NCBI RefSeq assembly: GCF_022808855.1
Contig: NZ_JAKZLF010000018.1
Location: 33,118-97,117, forward strand
DNA: 64,000 nt
Direction of reading: 5' to 3'
Origin: Anaeromyxobacter soli
GTDB lineage: Bacteria > Myxococcota > Myxococcia > Myxococcales > Anaeromyxobacteraceae
The notes under the pieces were generated by a model. The model did not search any database and had not been told where the DNA came from. It saw nothing but the letters and a program-made list of their open reading frames with translations. Positions 8,559-16,279 of this stretch are shown one piece after another (positions within the stretch are counted from its first letter, which is position 1; each line of letters begins with the position of its first letter). A program made the translations under genes and the position numbers.

Positions 8559-10127
8559 GTGAAGGGCGGCGTGAGCTGGGCGCGGGGCGCGTGGCGGGGC
8601 GCGATCCTCGTCGCGGCGCTGGCGAGCGCGGCTGCGCTCGTGGACCTCGGGAGCTTTCATCGCCTCGAGCAGGGGGACTCCCTCGTCCCCGTGCTCGTCT
8701 CGCTCCAGCGCTGGACCCCCTTCTTCTGGGACCAGGAGCGCTTCGGGATGCTCGTCCCGCTCGTCGCGCTCCCGCTCCGCGATCCGCTCGCGAACCTCCT
8801 CCTGCAGCGGGCGCTGACCGCCTTCGCGGGCCTCGCCTCGCTCGTCCTGCTCGCGCGGCACGCGCTCGCGGGGCGCGACTGGCCGCTCGCCGGCCTCCTC
8901 GCGGCCGGGACGCTGCTCCTGCTCGCGCCGGCCCCCTGGCTCTTCGAGTACCTCGCCTCCCAGCCCTACGGGCTGTCCACGGCGCTCGCGCTCGCGGGGC
9001 TCGCCCTGGCGGAGCGGCCGCCGAGCGCGGGCGGGGGCGAGGGCGGGGGCGGCGCGCCGTGGCCGCCGCGGCTCGCCTGGCTCCGCACGGCGGCGGCGCT
9101 CCTCCTCGTCGTCGCCGCCCACTGGGTGAACGCGGTGGCGGGCATCGTGCTCCTGGGGCTCGCCCTCGCGCGCGCGGGCGGGGACCTCGTCGAGGGGGCG
9201 GAGCGGCGGGCCGTGCGCGCCCGGCTCGTGCGCGAAGGGGCGCTCCTCGGCGCCGGCCTCGCGGCGGGCCACGTGCTCCTGCGGCTGTACCCCCTCCTCA
9301 CCGGCCATCGCCTGCGGCTCCCGATGGGCGCGCTCCCCGTGGAGCGCTGGCCCCGGGCGTGGACGTCGTTCTTCGGGCTGGCGTGGCACGACGAGCGGCG
9401 CTGGGGGCTCGCGCTCGTCGCGATCGCCGCGGCGGGCCTGGCGCTCCTCCTCACCCGTCCGCTCCGGCCGCAGCTCGCGGGCGCCCTCGTGCGTGCCGGC
9501 GCGCTCCTCGCGGCGGCGCTCGGCTACGCGCTGTTCGTGGGCGCGCTGGAGTGGGTCGAGGCGAACGCCTTCCACTGGCGCTACCTCGCCCCCTCGGCCG
9601 TGCTCGTCCACCTCGCGGCGGTGTCGCTCCTGGCGGAGCCGCTGGCGCGGCTCCCGAGGCTCGCGGCGGCGGCGGGCTCGGCCGCGCTGGCGCTGGTGCC
9701 GGCGGCGGCGCTCGCGGCCTACGGCGCCCCGTCGCTCGCGCGCGTGCGCGCGGACCTCGACGCCGCGGCGGGCGCGCGGACGGAGGACGTGCTCGCGGCG
9801 GGCTGCGAGCTCGTCGCGGGGGACTACTGGTCGGTGTGGCCGACGGTGTGGCACGCCGCCCTCGTCGCGCGCGAGCGCGGGCTCGCGCGGCGCGTGTACG
9901 GCCTCACGCACCGCTCGAACCCGACCGCGCCGCTGTGGAAGGGGCGTCCCCCGGAGTCGCTCCGCATCTGCCGCCCCGCCGGCGAGGAGGAGCACGCGGA
10001 GCGATGGCTCCGCGCGTTCCACCTCTGGCCGGTCCGGGGGGTGGGACGGCAGGGGACCGTGGACGTGCTCGTCCCGGTCGGCGCTGCGAGCGCTACATCC
10101 GGAACGACGCCAGCAGCATCCCGGTGA
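8559..10127 (+). CDS. Polytopic membrane protein of unknown function
   Basis: About ten Leu/Ala-rich hydrophobic segments run through residues 10-400, followed by a soluble C-terminal part with DYWSVWPTVWHAAL and RESLRICRP-like patches. This layout resembles GT-C-type membrane glycosyltransferases, but no diagnostic acidic loop motif was recognised, so no function is assigned. The GTG at 8559 was chosen because GGGAGGAGAGG lies just upstream; an earlier in-frame start at 8502 would add an Arg-rich tail with no ribosome site. It follows nuoI after 130 bp. Its 3' end overlaps the convergent gene by 35 bp. Confidence 0.75.
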   Translation: MKGGVSWARGAWRGAILVAALASAAALVDLGSFHRLEQGDSLVPVLVSLQRWTPFFWDQERFGMLVPLVALPLRDPLANLLLQRALTAFAGLASLVLLARHALAGRDWPLAGLLAAGTLLLLAPAPWLFEYLASQPYGLSTALALAGLALAERPPSAGGGEGGGGAPWPPRLAWLRTAAALLLVVAAHWVNAVAGIVLLGLALARAGGDLVEGAERRAVRARLVREGALLGAGLAAGHVLLRLYPLLTGHRLRLPMGALPVERWPRAWTSFFGLAWHDERRWGLALVAIAAAGLALLLTRPLRPQLAGALVRAGALLAAALGYALFVGALEWVEANAFHWRYLAPSAVLVHLAAVSLLAEPLARLPRLAAAAGSAALALVPAAALAAYGAPSLARVRADLDAAAGARTEDVLAAGCELVAGDYWSVWPTVWHAALVARERGLARRVYGLTHRSNPTAPLWKGRPPESLRICRPAGEEEHAERWLRAFHLWPVRGVGRQGTVDVLVPVGAASATSGTTPAASR

Positions 10128-10680
10128 ACGTCGTGTCCTCGTAGTCGCCGCCGAAGTACGGGTTCACGCCGATCTCGGCGCCGAGCCCGAAGGTCGGCGT
10201 CACGTCGAACTTCGCGCCGGCGGCGAGCCGCATGACGAGGCCGACGGTGGAGTCGGAGGCCTTCGTCCACGTCCCGTAGTAGGGGTCGCGCTCCTTCACG
10301 GACATGTTGGCGAAGTACAGGCCGAGGCCGGCGTCGCCGTAGAGGCCGAAGCGCGGCGCCACGTCGAACCCGAACCGCGCGGCGGGCACGAGCTTGAAGA
10401 GGTTCATGCCCCACTCCCACCCGTAGTAGGAGTCGGAGAAGCGCGAGTACCCGAGCGACAGCACGAGCGAGAGGTTCGTGTTCGGGCCGAGGTGGGTCGG
10501 CAGCATCTCCAGGTCGCCGCGGAGCGCGAGGCCGGTGTTGCCGTCGCCGTCCTCGAAGCCGAGGAGGACGTTGGCGTTGGTGAGCCCGCTCGAGCTGCGG
10601 GCGCCGCGGCCCTGAGCGAGCGCGGCGGGGGCGAGGAGCAGCAGCGCCAGCGCGGCCGCGGTGCGGATCACGTTCTTCAT
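10093..10680 (-). CDS. Predicted outer-membrane beta-barrel protein
   Basis: The 195-residue product starts with a clear signal peptide (MKNVIRTAAALALLLLAPAALAQG, cleavage after about residue 23). The rest alternates short Gly/aromatic strands: FGFDVAPRFGLYGDAGLGLYF, GLVMRLAAGAKFDVTPTFGLG, and a C-terminal FTGMLLASFRM. A terminal aromatic-containing strand is typical of small outer-membrane barrels of the OmpW/OmpX kind. The start ATG at 10678-10680 has AGGAAGACTC upstream. Function is unknown. The 3' end overlaps the convergent membrane-protein gene by 35 bp. Confidence 0.8.
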   Translation of the reverse strand: MKNVIRTAAALALLLLAPAALAQGRGARSSSGLTNANVLLGFEDGDGNTGLALRGDLEMLPTHLGPNTNLSLVLSLGYSRFSDSYYGWEWGMNLFKLVPAARFGFDVAPRFGLYGDAGLGLYFANMSVKERDPYYGTWTKASDSTVGLVMRLAAGAKFDVTPTFGLGAEIGVNPYFGGDYEDTTFTGMLLASFRM

Positions 10681-10823
10681 GAGTCTTCCTCCAGGAAGCT
10701 GCGCGCCAAAAGCGGCGCGGGCGCGCATGTTAGCGGCGGTCCCGCCGCACGGAAAGGGCGCGAGCGGCAGGGCGTGTGCGCGGAGGCGGGGCGGTGTGCG
10801 GCGCGCTCGCTGCCGCCTCCGGG

Positions 10824-12167
10824 TCAGGCCGGCGTGCCGCCCGCGGACTCGGAGGACAGCACGTCGCGCTGGTGGAGGGGCGCGAGACGCTGCAGCACGA
10901 GGAGCCCGGGGATCGCGAGCGCCATGCAGGAGGCGAAGAAGAGGGGGTAGCCGAGCCGCTCGGCGAGGACGCCGCTCGGGATCCCGGAGAGCGTCCGCCC
11001 GAAGCCGAAGAGGCTCGAGAGGAGCGCGTACTGCGTGGCGCTGTAGCGCTTGTCGCAGACGCGGAGGATGAGCGCGAGCAGGGCGGCCGTGCCCATCCCC
11101 TGCGAGGCGTACTCCGCCGCGATCCCGACGTAGGTCCAGCCGCGCGCCGCCGCCGAGATGGGCTCGAGGGTGGCGCAGAGCGCCACGTCGAGGGGAGCGG
11201 CGCGGGCGGCGGCGGCGAGCGCGTAGAAGCCGATCGCGCCCGCCTGGGCGAAGCCGAACGCCCACAGCGCCCGGCCCAGGCCGAGGCGCGACATGAGCGC
11301 GGCGCCGAGGCCGGTCCCCGCGATGGTCGCGGCCGTGCCGATGATCTTCACGGCGAGGCCGATCTCGGCGTTCGAGAAGCACATGTCCTTCAGGAACGGG
11401 TTCACCATCGTGCCGGCGGCGTTGTCGCCGAACTTGTAGAGCACGAGGAACGCGGCCACGGTGAGCGCCTGCGGGCGGCCGAAGTAGGTCCGGAAGGGCT
11501 CGACGATCGCCGCCTTGAGCGAGCGCGGCGCGGCGGCCGGCCGCACGGGGGGGTCGGCCCAGAGCGTCAGCGCGATGGAGGCGAGGAACAGGCCGCCGAG
11601 CAGGGCGAACACCACCGGCCAGGGGAGCCACTGCGCCGAGAAGATCGCGAGCGCGCCCGCCACGAGCATGCCGATCCGGTACCACATGACCCGCAGGCCG
11701 CTCGCGGGCCCCTGCTCGTCCGGCTCGAGCACCTCGACCGAGTAGGCATCGAGCGCGATGTCCTGGGTGGCGGACGCGATGGTGATGAACAGCGCGATCG
11801 CGCCGAGCACCGCCGCGGCGCTCGCCGCGATCGCGATGCGGCCGGTGGCCGGATCGCGCTCCAGCGCGAAGCCCGCGTAGGCCGCGAACGCGAAGAGCCC
11901 GAGGGCGAGCGCGATCTGGGCCAGCACGATCCAGCTCCGCCGCCGGTCCGGGCGGGGCAGCGCGTAGCGGTCCACGAGCGGCGCCCACAGGAACTTGAGG
12001 CTCCACGGGAGCGACACCGCGGAGAGGATCCCGATCGTCTTCAGATCGACGCCGGCGCTCCGGAGGAAGATCTGGAAGGTGTTGAAGACGAACCCCAGCG
12101 GCATGCCCGAGGCGAGCATGAGCGCCCCGAGCACCTGGACGCGCTTCGACTTGAGGACGTTGGCCAA
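10824..12167 (-). CDS. AmpG-like muropeptide permease (MFS)
   Basis: Twelve-helix transporter of the AmpG/PAT branch of the major facilitator superfamily. Family members import anhydro-muropeptides for cell-wall recycling. Diagnostic blocks are PLGFVFNTFQIFLRS near the N-terminus, LPWSLKFLWAPLVDR (residues 52-66), the AmpG signature ATQDIALDAYSVE (about 133-145) and YKFGDNAAGTMVNPFL after helix 6. The length of 447 is typical. The start is TTG at 12165-12167. No ribosome site is seen, and TAGTCT lies 9 nt upstream, so the mRNA may be leaderless. AmpG is the best match, though other peptide or acyl-CoA carriers of this clan are possible. Confidence 0.85.
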   Translation of the reverse strand: MANVLKSKRVQVLGALMLASGMPLGFVFNTFQIFLRSAGVDLKTIGILSAVSLPWSLKFLWAPLVDRYALPRPDRRRSWIVLAQIALALGLFAFAAYAGFALERDPATGRIAIAASAAAVLGAIALFITIASATQDIALDAYSVEVLEPDEQGPASGLRVMWYRIGMLVAGALAIFSAQWLPWPVVFALLGGLFLASIALTLWADPPVRPAAAPRSLKAAIVEPFRTYFGRPQALTVAAFLVLYKFGDNAAGTMVNPFLKDMCFSNAEIGLAVKIIGTAATIAGTGLGAALMSRLGLGRALWAFGFAQAGAIGFYALAAAARAAPLDVALCATLEPISAAARGWTYVGIAAEYASQGMGTAALLALILRVCDKRYSATQYALLSSLFGFGRTLSGIPSGVLAERLGYPLFFASCMALAIPGLLVLQRLAPLHQRDVLSSESAGGTPA

Positions 12168-12312
12168 GGCCGGACGAGACTAGACGCGGGCCGTCCCCGG
12201 CACAAGCCGGCCCGACGCCGCCAGCGGGCCCGTGCCGGCCAGCGGAGCGGGGCGGGGCGCCGACGCCCATCCCGCCCGCGCTCGACCGCGCCCCCGCACC
12301 GGGGAGCGCCGC

Positions 12313-14085
12313 TCACGACACCGGCCGCACCGCGCGGCGGAACTCCTCGACCGGGCGCGTGTTGAGGACCTGGCCACGCCGGACCCATCCGCGCCGCGCG
12401 ACGGTCACCGCGTTCCCGAGGAACCCGAGGTTCTGGACCGAGTGCGCGTCCACCGAGAGGACCACCGGGATCCCGCGCGCGGTGGCCGCTCGCAGCCAGC
12501 GCGGCTCGAGCTCGAGCCGGCGCGGATCGCCGTTCACCTCCACGGCGCCGCGCGAGGCGGCGAGGGCGTCGAGCACCTCGTCGACGCGGCAGGCGAACGA
12601 GGGCCGGTCGAGGAGGAGCCGCCCGAGGGCGTGGCCCCAGATCTTGAACACCGGGAGGGACATGCACCGCACCAGCCGCCGCGTCATGGCGTCCTCGTCC
12701 ATCTTCATCCGCGAGTGGACGCTCGCCACGACGACGTCGAGCTGCTCGAGGATGCGATCCGGGAAGTCGAGCGCGCCGTCCTCCAGGATGTCCGACTCCG
12801 TCCCCCGCAGGAGCCGCACCTTCACCTTCTCCTGCACGCGCGCGATCTCGTCCCACTGGCGCCGCAGCCTGTCCGGGTCGAGGCCGCCCGCGTAGGAGGC
12901 GGTCGGCGAGTGGTCGGTGATGGTGAGGTACTCCATGCCGAGCGCCTCCGCGGCGCGCGCCATCTCCTCGACCGAGGCGCGGCCGTCCGACCAGGTGGTG
13001 TGGCAGTGGACCATGCCGCGCACGTCCTCGAGGCGGACGAGGTCGACCGGGAGCGCGCCCGCGCGCGCCGCCTCGATCTCGCCGGTGTCCTCCCGCAGCT
13101 CGGGCGGGACGGGCTGCAGCCCGAGCGCCGCGTACAGCTCCGCCTCGCTCGCGATGGGCACCTTCGCCGCCGGGTCGGGCCGCCCCTCCTGCGCGGCCCC
13201 CGCGCTCGCCGCGCCCGGCGGGAGGCGGTGGAGCCCCCACTCGCTCAGCGTGAACCCGCGCTCGCGCGCGATGCCGCGCAGCTTCACGTGGTGCGGCTTC
13301 GAGCCGGTGAGGTGGTGCAGCAGGGTGGCGAAGTCCTCCGGGGGGACGACGCGGAGATCGACCTGCAGCCCCGACGCCAGCTCGACGCTCGTCTTGGTGC
13401 CACCGCGCGCGATCGTCCGCGCGACGAGGGGGTAGGCGACGAGGCGCGCTGCGAGCGCGGCGGCATCGCGCGACGCGGCCACCACGTCCAGATCGCCGAC
13501 CGTCTCCTTGCCCCGCCGGGTCGAGCCGGCGAGCGCGACCTCCTCCGCGGCGGGGTCGGCGCGCAGGTGCGCGAGGAGCGCCGCCCCGGCGGCGAGCGCG
13601 TCGACGAGCAGGACCTGCCGCTCGGCCGCGCGCGCTCGCATGCGCCCGAGCCCCTCGAGGATCCTGTCCTCCGTCTTCTCGCCGAAGCCCTTCACCGTCC
13701 GGACCCGGCCGTCGCGGCAGGCCGCCTCGAGCTCGGCGACGGTGCCGATCCCCAGGGCCGCGTGCAGGGCGGCGATCTTCTTCGGTCCCAGGTCGGGCAC
13801 CTGGAGGAGCTCGAGGATGCCGGGCGGGTGCTTCGCCCGCAGCCGCTCGAGCAGCTCGAGCCGCCCGGTGCGGTGCAGCTCCGCGATCTTCTTCGCGAGC
13901 GCCTCGCCGATGCCGGGGACCTCGGTGAGGCGCCCCGCCTCGACGCGCGCCCCGAGATCCTCGAGCGCCTCCACGGCGCGCGCGCCGTTCTCGTAGGCGC
14001 GGACCTTGAACGGGTTCTCACCTTCCAGCTCGAGGAGCGTCCCGAGCTCGCGCAGCGACCGCGCGATGGCGAACTTGTCGAGCAT
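12313..14085 (-). CDS. polX: DNA polymerase/3'-5' exonuclease PolX
   Basis: Family X DNA polymerase fused to a PHP phosphoesterase, used in gap-filling repair. Residues 1-150 carry helix-hairpin-helix repeats (VPGIGEALAKKI, VPDLGPKKIAALH, VKGFGEKTEDRI). The nucleotidyltransferase core follows, with LAGSTRRGKETVGDLDVV holding two metal-binding Asp. From about residue 345 the PHP domain has VHCHTTWSDG, TDHSPTASY, VVASVHSRM and DAHS. Length (590) is normal and all motifs are intact. The start ATG at 14083-14085 lacks a ribosome site and lies 7-9 nt below TATATAAC, suggesting a leaderless mRNA. Only 29 bp separate it from the divergent lipoprotein gene. Confidence 0.96.
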   Translation of the reverse strand: MLDKFAIARSLRELGTLLELEGENPFKVRAYENGARAVEALEDLGARVEAGRLTEVPGIGEALAKKIAELHRTGRLELLERLRAKHPPGILELLQVPDLGPKKIAALHAALGIGTVAELEAACRDGRVRTVKGFGEKTEDRILEGLGRMRARAAERQVLLVDALAAGAALLAHLRADPAAEEVALAGSTRRGKETVGDLDVVAASRDAAALAARLVAYPLVARTIARGGTKTSVELASGLQVDLRVVPPEDFATLLHHLTGSKPHHVKLRGIARERGFTLSEWGLHRLPPGAASAGAAQEGRPDPAAKVPIASEAELYAALGLQPVPPELREDTGEIEAARAGALPVDLVRLEDVRGMVHCHTTWSDGRASVEEMARAAEALGMEYLTITDHSPTASYAGGLDPDRLRRQWDEIARVQEKVKVRLLRGTESDILEDGALDFPDRILEQLDVVVASVHSRMKMDEDAMTRRLVRCMSLPVFKIWGHALGRLLLDRPSFACRVDEVLDALAASRGAVEVNGDPRRLELEPRWLRAATARGIPVVLSVDAHSVQNLGFLGNAVTVARRGWVRRGQVLNTRPVEEFRRAVRPVS

Positions 14086-14092
14086 GGGGCGC

Positions 14093-14100
14093 GTTATATA
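14093..14100. promoter_or_regulatory. Shared palindromic -10 element for polX and the PEGA lipoprotein gene
   Basis: The only AT-rich spot in a 29-bp divergent intergenic is GTTATATA at 14093-14100. TATATA (14095-14100) is self-complementary and could be the -10 for the rightward gene (start 14115). The same bases, or TATAAC read leftwards from 14098, could be the -10 for polX (start 14085). Initiation in the two directions would then compete. No good -35 is seen on either side. Confidence 0.5.
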
Positions 14101-14114
14101 GGAGCCGCCCCGCC

Positions 14115-14726
14115 ATGCCGCCGCTCCGCGTCCTCTCCGTCCTCCTCGCCGCGCTCGCCGTGACGGCCGGTGGCTGCAGCGGCGCGCGCCGCCGGGGCGC
14201 CGCGCTGCGCCCGCCCGAGGTGCTCGTCGAGGTCCTGCCGCGCTCCGCCCGGGTGGAGCTGGATGGGCGGCCGCTCGGCCCGGGCGGCGGAGCGGTGGTC
14301 CCGGACGCCGCGCCCGAGCCGCACGTGCTGCGGATCGAGGCCGACGGCTACGAGCCCGAGGAGCGGGTGCTCGCGGCGGACAGCCTCGAAGGCGCGCGCA
14401 TCGCGGCCGCGCTCCGCCCGCGCGGCTTCGGCGCCGTGCGCGCCCTGGACTACGACGACGCTCCGGCGCTGGCGGCGGCGGCCGCCTGGCTCGCGGAGGA
14501 GGGCGACCCGCGGGACGCCGCCGAGTACGCCGAGCGCGCCATCTCCGTCGACCCGGGGGTCGCGGTCGCGCACCGCGCCCTCGGCGACGCCCGCGCGCGG
14601 GCGGGGGACGCAGCGGCGGCGGTGGCGGCCTGGGCGGAGTACCTGCGCCGCGCGCCCGACGCGCCGGACGGGCCAGCGGTCGAGCGTCGGATGGAGGCGG
14701 CCCGCGCGGATGTGCGCGTTCCGTAG
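14115..14726 (+). CDS. PEGA-domain lipoprotein with a TPR-like tail
   Basis: Predicted lipoprotein: a hydrophobic signal then the lipobox TAGGC, with the modified Cys near residue 21. Residues 35-100 form a PEGA domain (PRSARVELDGRPLGPGG, then HVLRIEADGYEPEER), a module common in myxobacterial surface proteins. Residues 115-195 look like two tetratricopeptide helices (AAEYAERAISVDPGVAVAHRAL, AAAVAAWAEYLRRAPDAP). It is probably an envelope scaffold; partner unknown. It is followed after 49 bp by moaB, perhaps in one operon. Confidence 0.8.
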   Translation: MPPLRVLSVLLAALAVTAGGCSGARRRGAALRPPEVLVEVLPRSARVELDGRPLGPGGGAVVPDAAPEPHVLRIEADGYEPEERVLAADSLEGARIAAALRPRGFGAVRALDYDDAPALAAAAAWLAEEGDPRDAAEYAERAISVDPGVAVAHRALGDARARAGDAAAAVAAWAEYLRRAPDAPDGPAVERRMEAARADVRVP

Positions 14727-14775
14727 GGAGCGGCGCCTGCACGAGCGCTGCGGCGGTCCATCCGGAGGAGGGAGC

Positions 14776-15291
14776 ATGGGACACGAGGAGCACAGGCACG
14801 AGGCGCCCCGCACGCTGCGGATCTTCGTCGTCACCGCGTCAGACACGCGCGGCGAGGCGGAGGACGGGAGCGGCGCGTTCCTCAAAGCGGCGGTGGCCCA
14901 GGCCGGGCACGTCCTCGCGGGCTACCGGATCGTGCGGGACGAGCCGGCGCAGCTCCGCGCCGCGCTGGAGGAGGCGGCGCACGCCGGGGCGGACGCCGTC
15001 GTGGTGAACGGCGGGACGGGCATCGCCGCGCGCGACCGGACCTACGAGGCCGTCGCGGGGCTGCTCGAGAAGCGCCTCGACGGGTTCGGCGAGCTCTTCC
15101 GGATGCTCTCGTACGCGGAGATCGGCTCGGCCGCGATGCTCTCCCGCGCCGTGGCCGGCGTGTGGGGAGGGCGGGCCGTGTTCTCGGTGCCCGGCTCTCT
15201 CGCGGCCGTGCGCCTCGCCTGGGAGAAGCTCATCGGGCCCGAGATCGGCCACGTGCTGCGCGAGATCCGCAAGGACGCGGGACGCGCGTAG
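14776..15291 (+). CDS. moaB: Molybdenum cofactor biosynthesis protein MoaB-like
   Basis: MoaB/Mog-fold protein that adenylylates molybdopterin during cofactor assembly. The 171 residues contain VTASDTRGEAEDGSG (substrate-loop start), NGGTGIAARDRTYEAV (the GGTG nucleotide site) and a C-terminal SVPGSLAAVRLAWEKL block (proline-glycine signature). The His/Glu-rich first 12 residues precede the fold. The start ATG at 14776 has GGAGGAGGGAG just upstream. MoaB and MogA are hard to tell apart by eye; the short single-domain form fits MoaB. Confidence 0.9.
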   Translation: MGHEEHRHEAPRTLRIFVVTASDTRGEAEDGSGAFLKAAVAQAGHVLAGYRIVRDEPAQLRAALEEAAHAGADAVVVNGGTGIAARDRTYEAVAGLLEKRLDGFGELFRMLSYAEIGSAAMLSRAVAGVWGGRAVFSVPGSLAAVRLAWEKLIGPEIGHVLREIRKDAGRA

Positions 15292-15460
15292 CGCCCGGAG
15301 ACGCGGCGACGAAGTCCTTGGTGTAGCGCTCTGAAGGAGACGATGGCGACGCGCCCGTCCTCGGAATCCCTGGCTCGCGATCGCGTCCGTCGGGCGGCGT
15401 CGCGGGGTGGGCCGATATCGGCTCGTGTGCCGATTTCTCGCACATGCACATACCCGCTGT

Positions 15461-15466
15461 TAAGAT
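15461..15466 (+). promoter_or_regulatory. -10 element directly upstream of the receiver gene
   Basis: TAAGAT ends seven bases before the ATG at 15474, and no Shine-Dalgarno sequence is present. Transcription would begin at or next to the start codon, giving a leaderless mRNA. No good -35 is visible. Confidence 0.5.
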
Positions 15467-15473
15467 CGCGGGC

Positions 15474-15878
15474 ATGCAGACACCGGTGCGGATCCTGGTG
15501 GTCGACGACGCCGAGCCCGTGCGGCAGATCCTCGTCCAGACGTTGAGGGCGCTCGGCTTCGAGCCGCTCCAGGCCGACTCTGGACCCGCCGCGCTCCGGC
15601 TGGCGCTCGCCGTGCAGCCCGCCGTCGCGATCGTGGATCAGTGGATGCCCGAGATGACCGGCGCGGAGCTGATCCTCCGCCTGCACGCCTCGCCGGATCC
15701 GCGAGTCCGCGCCATGACCGTCATCGGTCTCTCGGGGCGTCCGGGTAGCGAGCGTGATCTCCTCGCCGCCGGGGCCCTCACGTTCCTCCCGAAGCCCTTC
15801 CGCGTCGCCCAGCTCGTCGCCGCGCTGCGGGTCGCGATGGAACCCGCGCTCCCCGCGCCCACCTCGTCCGCCGCTTGA
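15474..15878 (+). CDS. Single-domain response regulator (CheY-like receiver)
   Basis: Stand-alone phosphoreceiver with no output domain; it probably acts by protein contact. Residues 5-13 give ILVVDDAEP (acidic pocket), IVDQWMPEMTGAE holds the phospho-acceptor Asp, VIGLSGRPG has the Ser of the switch and LPKPF the conserved Lys. Length is 134 from the ATG at 15474. An in-frame ATG at 15444 would add ten residues, but the -10-like TAAGAT lies between the two and favours the later start. No histidine kinase gene is nearby. A perfect 8-bp hairpin follows the stop. Confidence 0.9.
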   Translation: MQTPVRILVVDDAEPVRQILVQTLRALGFEPLQADSGPAALRLALAVQPAVAIVDQWMPEMTGAELILRLHASPDPRVRAMTVIGLSGRPGSERDLLAAGALTFLPKPFRVAQLVAALRVAMEPALPAPTSSAA

Positions 15879-15881
15879 GCC

Positions 15882-15901
15882 GAGCCGCCGAAGGGCGGCT
15901 C
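15882..15901 (+). terminator. Hairpin after the receiver gene
   Basis: A perfect 8-bp stem (GAGCCGCC / GGCGGCTC) with a GAAG loop begins four bases after the stop codon. There is no T-run, so it is a weak intrinsic terminator or an mRNA 3'-end stabiliser. Confidence 0.55.
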
Positions 15902-15988
15902 ATCCCGAGCGCCTCAGGCCCCCTCGGAGCCGATCGCTCGAGTCTCGCCCGCCGCGCTCGAGTCGTGGGGCGAGAGGCGGCTGCCCGA

Positions 15989-16180
15989 TCACGCGTCGAG
16001 CGTCCCGCCCCCGTGGTCCAGCAGCCCGGCCATGAGCTGGACCCGCCGCTCGGCGCGCCGCCGCGCGCCGGGCTCGAGCGTCCGATCCCGTGCAACCCGG
16101 ACCTCGATTCGCAGCTCGCCGACGCGGCGGTTCCGCGCGCACTCCCGTCCGTCGAGCCAGGTCCTCATCCGCTGATGCAT
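15989..16180 (-). CDS. Small Arg-rich protein, unknown
   Basis: 63 residues beginning MHQRMRTWLDGRECARNRRV, with a strongly basic centre (about 17 Arg) and a short acidic end GGGTLDA. No domain was recognised. The gene is supported mainly by its translation start: GGAGGT lies seven bases before ATG (16178-16180), one of the best ribosome sites in the window. The 14-base block ACGGAGGTCACGGA in front of it recurs in front of the 54-codon gene at 56268. Nucleic-acid binding is possible from charge, but that is only a guess. Confidence 0.5.
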   Translation of the reverse strand: MHQRMRTWLDGRECARNRRVGELRIEVRVARDRTLEPGARRRAERRVQLMAGLLDHGGGTLDA

Positions 16181-16279
16181 TCCGTGACCTCCGTTCGGCC
16201 TGCGACCCTGAACGGAATAGCAGGGGGCTCTGACAGCCAGGGGGCGGGCGGGCCCGAGCCGCGCTAAGTCCCGCTACCG

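Noticed and set aside
15343..15546. 67-codon plus-strand frame with AAGGAG four bases before ATG
   Set aside because: The ribosome site is good, but the peptide is Arg/Ser-rich without features and overlaps the receiver gene in another frame; the overlap half is clearly the receiver's shadow.
15875..16267. 130-codon plus-strand frame after the receiver gene
   Set aside because: Low-complexity Pro/Arg/Ala peptide antisense to the better supported 63-codon gene; no ribosome site.
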